Shown: positions 9,046 through 17,973 of the stretch, piece after piece
Numbering within the stretch: position 1 is the first letter of the stretch
Layout: every line of letters begins with the position of its first letter
Source of the DNA: JAFGNV01 sp964612485
Lineage (GTDB): Bacteria > Chloroflexota > Anaerolineae > 4572-78 > J111
Direction of reading: 5' to 3'
DNA length: 64,000 nt
Assembly: GCA_964612485.1 (NCBI GenBank)
Contig: CAZTFF010000004.1
Location: forward strand, 1-64,000
The notes under the pieces: generated by a model
The model's database searches: none
What the model saw: the letters and a program-made list of their open reading frames with translations, nothing else
Told to the model about the DNA's origin: nothing
Made by a program: the position numbers and the translations under genes

Positions 9046-10059
9046 TTATTCGGTTGGTGGTTCGTCGGTTGGCGGGTCGAGATGAGGGCTGGCGTCATCA
9101 AAAACGGTGGCGTAAGCCCGGTCAATTTCAGTTTCAGTCAGATGGGTATAGCTGGATGTGGTGTTAATGCTTTCGTGCCGGGCCAGGTGTTGGGCCAGCA
9201 AAATGTCTTGCGTGCGGGCGGCCCGGGTTACAAAATAGTGGCGGAAGGTGTGGGGCGTGATGGTTCCCTGGGCTTCTTCGCCCAATGCCCGGATAACGTG
9301 ATCTCTTACAATATTTTCGGCGGTACGGGTAGAGATGGGCAGCACGCGCTTCCCGGCTTTTTTATCGTGGCGGGCAAAGACAGGCAGAATATCCTGCCGG
9401 CCCTGGCTGCGATCGAGATCAAAACGAAGGTCTAAATATTGTTTGAGGTAGCGTAACGCCCGCTGTGAGAAGCGCACAATGCCCTGTTTGTCGCCTTTGC
9501 CAATAATGATGGCCCGCCGTCGTTCCCAATCCAGGTGGCCTTTTTGCAGCCCGCAGGCTTCGGAAACGCGCAGGCCGGTATCGGCCAGGGTGATGAGTAG
9601 AGCGGTATCGCGGTGGCGGGTGAGTTTCTCAACCGCTGTTTTGGTGGTTCGCGTTACCTCTTGTTGGATGTAGTTGAGCAATTTATCCACATCCCCTTCA
9701 GGGAAAACGTGCAGGCGTTTGCCCTGGCTGCGGCGCTGGCCCATCTCAAAATCCAGGGTGGACAGATTGACCTCGGCCCACTCTTGCGCGGCCACATAGT
9801 GATAAAAACCGGCCACCGCCGTGGTGTAGATTCGCTCTGTGGAAACGGATTGTTTGTGCAAATAATCCAAAAAGGTTTCCAACCAGTGGGGAGAGAGCGC
9901 GCTGATGTCCAATTCGGCAAAGTCAATCTCATCGTCGCTTTTGGCCATGCAGCGGGTAAAGGCCTGCAGTCCCTGGCCGTAGGTTACAGCCGTGCGCGGG
10001 CTTTTGCTGCGTTTGATTTGTTTGAGATAGCGCTCAATGGCTTGCTGGATGGTCATCAT
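9046..10059 (-). CDS. Tyrosine recombinase/integrase (XerC/D-like)
   Basis: A site-specific recombinase of about 337 aa. It has an N-terminal SAM-like core-binding domain (about residues 5-95) and a C-terminal catalytic domain. Catalytic residues are visible in order: Arg in TGLRVSEA, Lys in IIGKGDK, His and Arg in HTFRHYF, a second His in LARHESINTT and the nucleophile Tyr in SSYTHLT. Several starts are close together (TTG 10065, ATG 10059, ATG 10056) and the SD is weak. It stands alone next to a dead insertion sequence; I see no attachment repeats, so it may be a host Xer-like enzyme or a relic of an integrated element. Confidence 0.88.
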   Translation of the reverse strand: MMTIQQAIERYLKQIKRSKSPRTAVTYGQGLQAFTRCMAKSDDEIDFAELDISALSPHWLETFLDYLHKQSVSTERIYTTAVAGFYHYVAAQEWAEVNLSTLDFEMGQRRSQGKRLHVFPEGDVDKLLNYIQQEVTRTTKTAVEKLTRHRDTALLITLADTGLRVSEACGLQKGHLDWERRRAIIIGKGDKQGIVRFSQRALRYLKQYLDLRFDLDRSQGRQDILPVFARHDKKAGKRVLPISTRTAENIVRDHVIRALGEEAQGTITPHTFRHYFVTRAARTQDILLAQHLARHESINTTSSYTHLTETEIDRAYATVFDDASPHLDPPTDEPPTE

Positions 10060-10139
10060 CCCCAACCGTTCAGGTCAACATTATGTCTGATTAATAGTCT
10101 ACCGCATTTTAACATAAAGTGCAAGCAAAAAAAAGCCGA

Positions 10140-10188
10140 CGATAACATTAGGTTTGACCTGCACATTAACAATCGCATAACTAGAACT
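10140..10188 (+). repeat. Left terminal inverted repeat of the insertion sequence
   Basis: Core ACATTAACAATCGCATAACT is identical to the reverse complement of the right end. The transposase stop codon (10181-10183) lies inside this repeat. Confidence 0.85.
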
Positions 10189-12509
10189 CTTCGGGCGAGG
10201 CCACCGAAATGCGGAGCAGGCGGCCATCACGCCAACGGACATTAGCGGCGTTGAAACGGGCACAAGTGACTGCCATCGCCCGCTGTTGGTCGCGGTAGCG
10301 GTATGGCTCCAGCAGCACTTCGATACGATCAGGATGCCAGGTGCCCCGTCCGGCCTTGCGGCAAACCATCTGAATGGCCTTCTCCAGGCTGAGCTTGTGC
10401 CAGGTAGGATCGAAGTAAGCATGGGCGACCCAGTCGTGCAAATTGGCCAGCAGAAGTTGTAAGTTCATAGAACGTGAATCCTTCGGTAAATGACCGAGAA
10501 AAAGTAACTTCCGCATTTTGGGCTAAAGTTGACCATAATGAGCCGGAAAACATCGTTTTAGGACCAAATTCTCGGCATATTGACCGTGATTAGCGGAAGT
10601 TACTTTTCTGAACCGATTCCGGTTCTATGAAGTTGAGCATGATCTGATCCTTCTGCAGGTCGCGTTCTCGGCATAGGGTCTCGGTGTCAATGGCATCTCG
10701 GATGGCCAGCCGCTGCGCCAGCCGCTGGTTCAATTTCCGGACGTGGCGCTGGTGGTCGTGAAGTTGCTCAAACAGGCGGCGCTGCTGCTTTTGGAAGCGG
10801 TGGGATAGTGTCTGCTGATGCCGTTTCAAGGTGGCGATCCGCTTCAGGACCCGGCGGGTGGGTTGCCCCAGCCGCCGGCGCTGTTGAAGTTGGTGCCGCT
10901 GTTGAACCACTTGGCGATGCATTTCTCGCCGGTCAGCGGTGTAGGCTTCTTGCCTGTTGGCCAAACGCTGCCGCAGATGATGCACCGCCGCCTGGTGGTC
11001 AGCCAGTTGTCGTTCGGTCACGGCACCCGCTCCTGGGCCGCTTCCCATTCCCGGTGCCGGGTCCGCTGGGCAACTTCGGTGTAAGCATAGCCGTAGTTGA
11101 CGTTGAGGTTAGCGCCGTGGATCAGATCGCGGATGCGTAGCTCGTTGCAAGCCCACCGCCGGCGGTGCAACGCCGGGATTTCGCCGGCAGATAAGCCGCC
11201 AAACTGACCGATATAGATCCGGGCCGGGTCAGTTCGTCCCACTGGACGCAGCAACACCAACTGGCGCAGCTCTTCTTTGGCCCGTTTGGGATCGAGCCAC
11301 TGAGCCAAAACTGTCTCCCGCTGGGGATCATCCGACACCGCCTCCCAATTCCCGGTCAAGACAAAGTCGGTCAGGCTGTAACTATGCCCGCCCGGCAGTA
11401 CACTGACATAATTGCGGCCGGCCCGGACATACCGTTCGGCCAGGGGTAAGCCGCCGCCTTCACTGTCCATAACGGTGCAGGCGATCGGTCGCCCCAGACT
11501 ACCTTCCAGGGCGGCCTCCAACTCCACCAGGGTGTGGGTCATATGGGCGTCAATGGGATAGTTCCAGCCGCCCAGATACCGCCCATCCTGGCCGTTGAGG
11601 ATCAGTTGTTTGGTGCCCGTCCGCCCCCACATAGCTAAGTGGCCTGAATGGCTGTAGGCCTCGGTCCAGTGGGGTTTGGTGTGCCAGTCCACAAAGATCG
11701 TCAAGGCCTCATCGCCGGATACCAGGTTTGGACATAGGCTGCCGCCAGGGTTTCGGCCAGGGGTGCCCCCACCTGCACTCGGCTTAACTGTCCCAGAAAA
11801 TGCTCCAGGGTTAGATATTTGTAGGTGAACCCATACAGCGCTTCTAAGCCGTCACCCTGGTAATAGTAGAAACAGCGGGGTCGCTCCAGACCCAAAATGG
11901 GTTGATAGAGCAAGTGGTCAACTTTGGGCCACAGGGCAGCCAGATCAGCCGACAGATGATGCAGCCCCTGACCGGCAAGCTCCCAGAACCGCCTGCTCAA
12001 TCCTATCCGTCACCCCCAGGGCCATCTTCGCCCCCTCCAGGGAAAAAAAGCCCGGCATTGTCCAGGGGCTCACTAGCAGCCGGCGCGTCCTCGCCTCCTT
12101 CCTCAACAACTTCTGGCTTACCAGGATGTCCCGGCGGGGCCGTCAAGCCTCGTTTGCGCAACAAGTAGTTGAGGTGACCGGGGTCAACGTCCACCTTGAA
12201 CTTCTCTTTGATCTCTCTGGCCAACTCAGGCGCTCGGATCGCCTCGTCTTTTTCCTTGCGGCTGTACAACCACTCCCGAATCCCCGAATGGATCTTCTGG
12301 GCGTGCCCATATCGGCCATCAACCAAGTCTTCCCAATGACCTCCGCCGGCCTCATACTTCGCCTGGGCTTTGGCCAATTGTTTCTCGTCCAGGTTGAAGC
12401 CTAACGCTTCGTTCATTTCAGCCAGGGGCTCACCGGCAGCGACCCGTTGGAGTAGTTGCTCCAAACGCTTCGCTTTCTCCGTTACGGCTTGGGGGTACTC
12501 CATCCTCAT
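10181..12509 (-). pseudogene. DDE transposase, multiply frameshifted and interrupted
   Basis: The minus strand encodes successive parts of one transposase in changing frames. 12509 to about 12050 carries an HTH/DNA-binding region (LNYLLRKRGLTAPPGHPG). A short stretch in a second frame reads LEGAKMALGVTDRIEQAVL. Next comes 12000-11704 (LERPRCFYYYQGDGLEALYG), then 11704-11018 with DDE-like acidic residues in FVDWHTKPHW, TVMDSEGGG and RWACNELRIRD, then a coiled-coil segment at about 11040-10632, and the C-terminal part at 10462-10181. Shifts fall near 12043-12049 (seven-A run), 11963-11988, 11710-11725 and 11020-11035. The ORF ends overlap (TTGA, GTGA), which mimics translational coupling, but reading across each shift restores family-like sequence. 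No functional product is expected. Confidence 0.85.
10463..10631. mobile_element. 169-bp foldback (MITE-like) insertion inside the transposase pseudogene
   Basis: Ends TTCATAGAAC and GTTCTATGAA are perfect 10-bp inverted repeats, with a second internal pair of about 15 bp (10500-10514 and 10592-10606, core AAGTAACTTCCGC). A 3-bp AAC duplication flanks it. Removing exactly 10463-10631 joins the transposase codons in frame and restores IMLNLQLLLANLHDW. Two direct repeats starting TTGACC lie inside, a pattern like insertion-sequence ends. No coding capacity. Confidence 0.8.
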
Positions 12510-12567
12510 TCTCCTCGTTATGGTCTCAAAACTGAGTGGTAGTATACCCCATTATCCAGAGAAACAA

Positions 12568-12615
12568 AGTTCCAGTTATGCGATTGTTAATGTTCGGTCA
12601 AAGGTAATGCTAACG
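12568..12615 (-). repeat. Right terminal inverted repeat of the insertion sequence
   Basis: Reverse complement matches the left end at 10140-10188 over about 46 bp with one gap and about five mismatches. Confidence 0.85.
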
Positions 12616-12631
12616 CTTGATCCTGCAAAAC

Positions 12632-14881
12632 CTACTCCGGACTCAACCCAACCCCCACCGGCCCCTGTTTACCGTAATTGGCCGCCGACATCGTCAGATC
12701 AAAAATATCAACGCTGCCGTCGCCGTTGACATCGCCGGCGGCATCTTCACCGCTGTAGCGGTTGCCGATAAAGGCCAGATCAAAGATGTCGATCTTATCA
12801 TCGCCGGTCACTTCCCCGCCGGGGAGGGTGATAACTCCCAGGTCAATCACAGTTGCGCCGACCGCGGCATCGCCCTGAACTTGCGCGCTGAGATAGCCCG
12901 GCGCGGTAATAGTAACCGCATAGGCATCACCGGCAAGGGCAAATTCAAAGTTGCCGGCGGTATCGGGACTCACCTGTTGATCTCCCGCCGTAACCACGGC
13001 CCCCGCTGCGTTGCCATTGCCTTCCAATTCCACCCGGCCCCGGATGATGACGCCGGTTCCTACCTGAATTTCGCCGTCTAAAGCGGTATGCGCCAGCGAA
13101 CCGCCCTCGGGGTTCGAGAGCTTCACGTTTGCCAACGAAACTGCTGATTGGCCTTGCGTCAGACCACGCCAGGTAATTTCAACCAACGATCCCGTACCGC
13201 TAAAACTGGGATCGGGCGAACGGCGAGACGCGATAAACGTGATCTCACCGTCCTCGGCTTCATTGGTCACGACAAACGCGCCACCGCCGGCAAAAACATC
13301 GCCCAGGCCAACTTGAACGCCTTCGGTGCCAGAATCGGCGTCAACCACTTCTACCACCGCCGGATCGTAAGTGATGCGCAGATCGGTTCCGTACAGATTT
13401 TCAATATCCGCCACTTCAACGAGGGTTACGCCGTTGGCTTCCACTCCCAGCCGTAAAGTTTCCGGCGTAATTCGCACGACCGGCCCTTCAACCGGCGTGG
13501 CCGTGGGTGAAGGAGTTGCTGTGGGCGTGGGCGGTTCGCCGGTTGGGGGCGTGGTTGGGGTTACGGTTGTAGTTGGCGTAACGGTCGTGGTGGGAGTAAC
13601 AGTTGTGGTCGGTGTCGGCGGTTCTACGGTGATGCCGGGGGTGGGCGTGCTGATCTGGCATTGGGCAATTATTTCGGCGACTGCCGCCCGCATATCGGGC
13701 ACACGCGCATCCAGCAATTCGCCCGGCGAGAGCGACCCGCCCCGGCAGACCACATCGGAGCGAGAGACGATGTGGGGCAAATCCTGGTAGCAGTACGCGC
13801 CGCTGCCAAAGGGATCAAGCTGTTTTTGAGCCACTTTCCAGGCGATGAGTTCATTGCCGGCATCCAGCATCTCTGCCGGGGGTTCCGCATTGTCCAGACC
13901 CAAATAATCGCAGTTGCCGTAGCAGCCAATATAGCCAATGCCCATCGCGCCCCGGTTAAAGCCGTCAAACGCGCCGATCACATCATCGCCCCCGGCGCGG
14001 CCCTCGTAAATATTGCCCAGGGGGTCGATGAGATATTGGTAGCCCACATCGCCCCAGCCCAAAATATGGGCGTGGTAATGCCAGATCGAGCGGACAACCC
14101 TGGCCCAATCATCGGCATTATTGGGAGTGGCGGTGTGGTTGATGACAATGTGCGTCACCGGCTCGTACACCGGCGGCCACCAAGGGCTGGATTGGTTGGG
14201 CGGGCAGCCCCAGGCCGTACGGGGAATGACCAGTGGTTTGGCCGGGCAGGTGACAACCTCATCAGCGGCGATTTTCATAGTCAAGGCCTGGGATGCGGCC
14301 TGTCCGGCGTCCGGCCCTTGGCTGGTATCGTTGAAGAACAGCCGCAGCCGCTTGAATACAGGTGATTGACCGTTGGCCCCGGCCTGCAACGTGACTTTGA
14401 ATTGGGCCACAGCTTCCGGTTGGTTGACCCAGACCAGTGTTCCGGCATGTTCTCCCTGCGCGGTGGGATAGACTTCAACCGGTACCGGCAGCCAGTCGCC
14501 CCATCCGTTCAACTTTGCCTCTACGGTGATGGCGCTTCCCTCCGGCAGGTCGGCCAGCCAGGCCGGGCCGATGTCGGTGGTAAATTCAAGCGGTGAGAAA
14601 ACAGCGTTGGTGAGAAAAACGCCCCGGTCGGCACCCCCGGCTAAAACCAGCCCGGCCGGTGTGACCTGCACATTTTCCAGCGAACCGCTGCCGGCAAAAT
14701 TATCCGCCGTAAATTCGATGCGCCGGGAGACAATGACCGAATCATTGTTGGTCGAGGCAAACACGGCGTGGTCTTTATCCGGCACCTGGGCCGCAGCCGG
14801 CCCGGACCAGAGGGCAAACACCGCGCCCGCAGCCAGCGCCAGCAGTCCCATCACTATCGCATAAACTTTGTTAAATTTCAT
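12632..14881 (-). CDS. Secreted PGRP/amidase-like protein with cohesin-like and dockerin domains
   Basis: A 749-aa exported protein. Order: signal peptide (about 1-32), beta-rich N-terminal region, PGRP/amidase_2 domain (about 214-405; VINHTATPNN, YQYLIDPLGNIYEGR), Thr/Pro linker with three TTTVTP units, cohesin-like domain (about 475-615), a CnaB-like beta domain, and a C-terminal type I dockerin with two Ca-binding repeats (KIDIFDLAFIG and SVDIFDLTMSA). The first zinc His is present, but the usual GHRD...C motif reads VSRSDVVCRGG, so a metal ligand seems lost. It may bind rather than cut peptidoglycan. Carrying both a cohesin-like and a dockerin module, it could form chains with its neighbours. 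An insertion sequence ends 16 bp after the stop. Confidence 0.88.
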   Translation of the reverse strand: MKFNKVYAIVMGLLALAAGAVFALWSGPAAAQVPDKDHAVFASTNNDSVIVSRRIEFTADNFAGSGSLENVQVTPAGLVLAGGADRGVFLTNAVFSPLEFTTDIGPAWLADLPEGSAITVEAKLNGWGDWLPVPVEVYPTAQGEHAGTLVWVNQPEAVAQFKVTLQAGANGQSPVFKRLRLFFNDTSQGPDAGQAASQALTMKIAADEVVTCPAKPLVIPRTAWGCPPNQSSPWWPPVYEPVTHIVINHTATPNNADDWARVVRSIWHYHAHILGWGDVGYQYLIDPLGNIYEGRAGGDDVIGAFDGFNRGAMGIGYIGCYGNCDYLGLDNAEPPAEMLDAGNELIAWKVAQKQLDPFGSGAYCYQDLPHIVSRSDVVCRGGSLSPGELLDARVPDMRAAVAEIIAQCQISTPTPGITVEPPTPTTTVTPTTTVTPTTTVTPTTPPTGEPPTPTATPSPTATPVEGPVVRITPETLRLGVEANGVTLVEVADIENLYGTDLRITYDPAVVEVVDADSGTEGVQVGLGDVFAGGGAFVVTNEAEDGEITFIASRRSPDPSFSGTGSLVEITWRGLTQGQSAVSLANVKLSNPEGGSLAHTALDGEIQVGTGVIIRGRVELEGNGNAAGAVVTAGDQQVSPDTAGNFEFALAGDAYAVTITAPGYLSAQVQGDAAVGATVIDLGVITLPGGEVTGDDKIDIFDLAFIGNRYSGEDAAGDVNGDGSVDIFDLTMSAANYGKQGPVGVGLSPE

Positions 14882-14899
14882 TTTGAAACCTCCAACTTT

Positions 14900-15679
14900 C
14901 TATTGCTGCCAATCGCTCACCGGGCCGTGTTTATTGTAATTACCCGCCGCGATCACCAGATCAAAAATATCAACCCACCCATCCGGGATCAGATCGGCAG
15001 AATCGTCATTCGTATTAATGCGTGAGGCGATGTACGTGAGATCAAAAATATCAATCAGACCGTCGCCGGTTACATCGCCGCCGGGAAGCGTGATCGCGCC
15101 TGCATCTCCTGCCGGATCAGGCAACTGCCCCGTCAAATACCCTTGTTTGACAGCAAGCAAACACAAGGCGGCTTGCGGGGCCACAGGCGTGTTGATTTCA
15201 AAAACCCCGTCCGGGCCGGTGGCTACCAGCCCGACCCCAGACGGCGGCCCACTGCAATCACCTGTTCCTAAATAAATTTGCGTTCCGCTGTGATCACTGC
15301 GTCCCTGCAGCAGCACCTGGCCGGAAATGGTAATCATTTGTGTATCTATCACTTGAGAAACCGCCGCCAGCACGTCTAATCGGGGATAGGCGCGGTGGGT
15401 GAGGGGATCATCTAGGGGCAGGCCATTTTTTTGGAGAAGTGTTTCAACTTCGTTGGGCAGCAGGTCCGGCGCGGCCTGCTGTAACAGCGCCGCTGCCGCC
15501 GAGGCATCGGGCGCGCGCAATTTGACCACAACTCGAATCGTTTCAGCCTTGGACAACGAAACATCACCCTCTGGTGTTTGGGCCTGGGCGGCTCCGATCA
15601 ATAAGGCCGGCCATAAACAAAGTAATAGAATTATTTTTGATAAAATTTCCAACGATTGCTTCACGGCACACGGCATCAT
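14900..15679 (-). CDS. Exported dockerin protein
   Basis: About 259 aa: a signal peptide (hydrophobic stretch ending near AAQAQ), a short unknown helical region (about residues 35-115), a carboxypeptidase-regulatory/CnaB-like beta domain (about 115-200) and a C-terminal type I dockerin. Its two repeats read LIDIFDLTYIASR and WVDIFDLVIAAGNY, using the same DIFDL words as the neighbouring PGRP protein. I place the start at the ATG at 15679 because the longer TTG frame begins inside the hairpin at 15694-15732; the SD is not evident. It likely docks onto a cohesin made by this cluster; no enzyme domain is visible. Confidence 0.8.
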   Translation of the reverse strand: MMPCAVKQSLEILSKIILLLCLWPALLIGAAQAQTPEGDVSLSKAETIRVVVKLRAPDASAAAALLQQAAPDLLPNEVETLLQKNGLPLDDPLTHRAYPRLDVLAAVSQVIDTQMITISGQVLLQGRSDHSGTQIYLGTGDCSGPPSGVGLVATGPDGVFEINTPVAPQAALCLLAVKQGYLTGQLPDPAGDAGAITLPGGDVTGDGLIDIFDLTYIASRINTNDDSADLIPDGWVDIFDLVIAAGNYNKHGPVSDWQQ

Positions 15680-15693
15680 TGCATCATCATAAA

Positions 15694-15732
15694 TTTTTTG
15701 TAGGGGCAAACGGATGTTTGCCCCTACAAAAA
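15694..15732. repeat. 17-bp perfect hairpin between dockerin and cohesin genes
   Basis: Arms 15694-15711 and 15716-15732, core GTAGGGGCAAAC, with a 4-nt loop. The stem base is A/T, so it looks like a bidirectional terminator, but no free T-run follows on the minus strand. Likely also a dispersed intergenic palindrome type. Confidence 0.75.
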
Positions 15733-15761
15733 GAGTGTAGTTTAAAAATGATCAGGAAACT

Positions 15762-16601
15762 TTATCGAGGTGGGTGGGGCTTGTTATTGGGTTGGATGTT
15801 CTGTTGTTGGCGGAAGGCGCTGGGCCGCGAACCGGCCGGTTGTTGCTGCCCTTCAGACTGGCGCGTTGATTGTGGGCGGCGCGGCTGCCGGACGGGTGTT
15901 GCTTTTTGGGAGGTTGTTTTTGACTTCCCCCCCAGCATGATCAAACCGCCCAGGGCCAAAACGCCCAGCACCATCACCAGTATGGCAATGATCCACCACG
16001 GGAAACTGCTTTCCCCGGCAGCGGGCGGCGTATCCACTGAAACGGCAGGCGCGTTAGAATCCGGCTGTTGTTGGGTTCCGGCGGCTGATTCGCCGACATT
16101 CAGGCTGCCGGTCTGGCTGGGAATGGTCTGTAAATCCGCGGCCACCAGTTTGGCGTGTTCAACGGTAATGGTTGAAGGGCTGTTCTGTAACACCTTGAAG
16201 GAGACGCGGGCCAAGGGGCCGCCGCCGTCCACCGGCGGGGCCGGATTCAGCAGGGTCATGGCAAACACAATTTCACCGGCGACCTCATCGACTTTATTGG
16301 CCACTACAAAGCCCTTTTCAACCGGCAAAAACGTGCCGCCCTGAATCTGCACGCCATTTTGATCGGCATTCAAATCTTGAACGGCCAGCACCGCCGGATC
16401 GTACTTCAGCCGGAATTCTGCGCCGTACATGTTACTCACATTGTTTACCATCACGTCCACGGTCAAGGTGTCGCCGGTTGATTCTACCGGCTGCAATGTA
16501 ACATTGGCTTCACCCTGCGCCAGGGCTGTTGAGATGGTTAATAACAATGTTAAGGTCAATAGCAAAATAAAAGTTGTGATTTTAAACGAAAATTTAGACA
16601 T
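15762..16601 (-). CDS. Membrane-anchored cohesin-domain protein
   Basis: 279 aa. A signal peptide (about 1-28) precedes a single cohesin-type domain (about 30-165, with MYGAEFRLKYDPAVLAVQDL), then a Ser/Pro/Gln-rich stalk, one transmembrane helix (about 195-218, PWWIIAILVMVLGVLALGGL) and a basic, Gln/Pro/Arg-rich cytoplasmic tail. It has the architecture of a surface anchor that holds dockerin proteins outside the cell. I use the ATG at 16601 because GGGAGAT lies about 8 nt upstream; the frame is open further but has no signal peptide at its front. It is flanked on both sides by dockerin genes on the same strand. Confidence 0.85.
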   Translation of the reverse strand: MSKFSFKITTFILLLTLTLLLTISTALAQGEANVTLQPVESTGDTLTVDVMVNNVSNMYGAEFRLKYDPAVLAVQDLNADQNGVQIQGGTFLPVEKGFVVANKVDEVAGEIVFAMTLLNPAPPVDGGGPLARVSFKVLQNSPSTITVEHAKLVAADLQTIPSQTGSLNVGESAAGTQQQPDSNAPAVSVDTPPAAGESSFPWWIIAILVMVLGVLALGGLIMLGGKSKTTSQKATPVRQPRRPQSTRQSEGQQQPAGSRPSAFRQQQNIQPNNKPHPPR

Positions 16602-16728
16602 TTTTACGATCTCCCAAATTACGATTTCAAATTGCATTTTTGATAAATTACTCAAAACTTATGCTGTGAATCCGGCGGGCTTTTAACGCGAGGCCTGCCG
16701 GATTCAGTGATATAGATTACTTCACGGT

Positions 16729-17820
16729 TTATAGTTCAGTTCCCAACTGGCAAACCCACGGATTGTCAACCGAGGTCTGGCCATAGTTCACCGACATCAG
16801 GATCAGGTCCAGAATGTCGACCACGCCATCGATGTTCAGGTCGGCAATGACGCCCGGTTCGGTGCTGTCGAACACCGCGCCAATGGCCACGGCGTCGGTA
16901 ATGTCGATCTCGCCGTTGTCATCAATGTCGCCGGCCAGCAGGGTGACGGCTTCCAGGGTGGTCAGGACAAAAAAGCTGTGATCCACATCTTCACAAGCCG
17001 CGGCCAGGAAACCGGGGCTGTTGGCGGTCAGATCGTAAATACCGCCCGGCGCTTCATCAATCAGGAAATCGCCGTTGGCCTCGGTGAGGGCGCTTACTTC
17101 GCTGGCATCGCTCACGCCGGTAACATCGTGCCCGGCCTGGTTATCGTCGGCGCGGCCTTCCACTTTTACGTTGCCGACCATATCCCCTTCGCCATTGGCA
17201 CCATGCTCGCGGATGATCACTTCCAGATCAACCAGCCCGGCCACGGGGATCTCGATGCCGCCTTTGGCGCCCAATTTGGCGCTGTCCAGATCAATGATCG
17301 TGGTGGTCCCTTCGGGCGGCTCGGTAGCGCCCACGGCTTCAAAACTCAGGGTCGCCAGCACTACATCACCCACCAGGTTATCCAGATCGCCCTGGCGGCT
17401 GGCGGCCCAGCGAACCATCCCGGCCTCGTTGTCAACCTCGCTGACTGCCACAACCACCGGTTCCATATCGTTGCCGGACATCAAAGAACCGTCAACTGCC
17501 TGGAGGTGGGCCGTATCAAAGGCAATGTTGAACTGGCTGCCAAACATGCCGGGGTCTTCCACGTTTTCGGCCACAATAGATACCTTAAAAGTATCGCCAA
17601 CATAAAATACGGGGGTTGAATCTATGCCGGCGGTTTCAAAATCGCCTTCAACCGGTACAATTTGAATCGACATGCCGGTTTCCGATTCATCCAGCGGCGG
17701 CTCCTGGGCGGAAACGGGGCTGCTTGATCCTTGAATCCAAACCAGGCTGACCAGCGCCAAAATCAGAGCCAATAGCAACGAAAACTTCAGGCGCTTTACA
17801 AAATAAATTTGACTTGTCAT
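16729..17820 (-). CDS. Exported cohesin-dockerin protein
   Basis: 363 aa: signal peptide (about 1-40), cohesin-like domain (about 50-205, with FGSQFNIAFDTAHLQAVDG), a CnaB/carboxypeptidase-regulatory-like domain (about 210-285) and a C-terminal dockerin with repeats EIDITDAVAIGAV and VVDILDLILMSVNY. A protein with one cohesin and one dockerin can act as an adaptor or chain link. The ATG at 17820 has AAGGAGA 7 nt upstream, and the longer frame is rejected for that reason. It is the first gene of the minus-strand cluster 17820 to 12632. No catalytic domain is visible. Confidence 0.85.
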   Translation of the reverse strand: MTSQIYFVKRLKFSLLLALILALVSLVWIQGSSSPVSAQEPPLDESETGMSIQIVPVEGDFETAGIDSTPVFYVGDTFKVSIVAENVEDPGMFGSQFNIAFDTAHLQAVDGSLMSGNDMEPVVVAVSEVDNEAGMVRWAASRQGDLDNLVGDVVLATLSFEAVGATEPPEGTTTIIDLDSAKLGAKGGIEIPVAGLVDLEVIIREHGANGEGDMVGNVKVEGRADDNQAGHDVTGVSDASEVSALTEANGDFLIDEAPGGIYDLTANSPGFLAAACEDVDHSFFVLTTLEAVTLLAGDIDDNGEIDITDAVAIGAVFDSTEPGVIADLNIDGVVDILDLILMSVNYGQTSVDNPWVCQLGTEL

Positions 17821-17896
17821 AGTTATTCTCCTTATTTGAATTGACATTGAAATGATTTATTTTTCACTCCTCAAAGGAGTTGTTAACGGGTCAAAC

Positions 17897-17973
17897 AAAA
17901 AAGGTTCGATCACGATACAATCTGATCCAACATAAATTCATTGAACCAGACACTGTCGTAACCGAACCTTTTT
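17897..17973 (-). repeat. Long imperfect inverted repeat, possible minus-strand RNA hairpin
   Basis: Arms 17897-17931 and 17940-17973 match over about 34 bp; outer 11 bp (AAAAAGGTTCG) are perfect. Most of the mismatches are transitions that would be G-U pairs in a minus-strand transcript, which also ends in a T-run. This favours a structured RNA or terminator read on the minus strand. Confidence 0.55.

Larger units (their letters stand above)
10140..12615. mobile_element. Decayed insertion sequence with about 46-bp terminal inverted repeats
   Basis: About 2.48 kb bounded by imperfect inverted repeats at 10140-10188 and 12568-12615. The repeats share a perfect core of 20 bp and differ at about five positions plus one gap. 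Between them lies one minus-strand transposase gene broken by four frameshifts and a 169-bp insertion. The right end is 16 bp past the stop codon of the PGRP gene. I cannot define a clear target-site duplication. The family is not certain; the transposase is a DDE type with a separate N-terminal HTH domain. Confidence 0.85.

Noticed and set aside
10590..11048. 152-codon coiled-coil gene
   Set aside because: It is the middle-to-late part of the broken transposase; its GTGA overlap with the upstream frame is a frameshift site, and its last codons read into the 169-bp insertion.
12003..12509. Separate HTH regulator gene
   Set aside because: Reading in the next frame continues the transposase sequence directly after the seven-A run, so this is its N-terminal part.
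9046..12615. Integrase and insertion sequence as one integrated genomic island
   Set aside because: The recombinase lies outside the inverted ends of the IS, and I see no attachment repeats around the pair.
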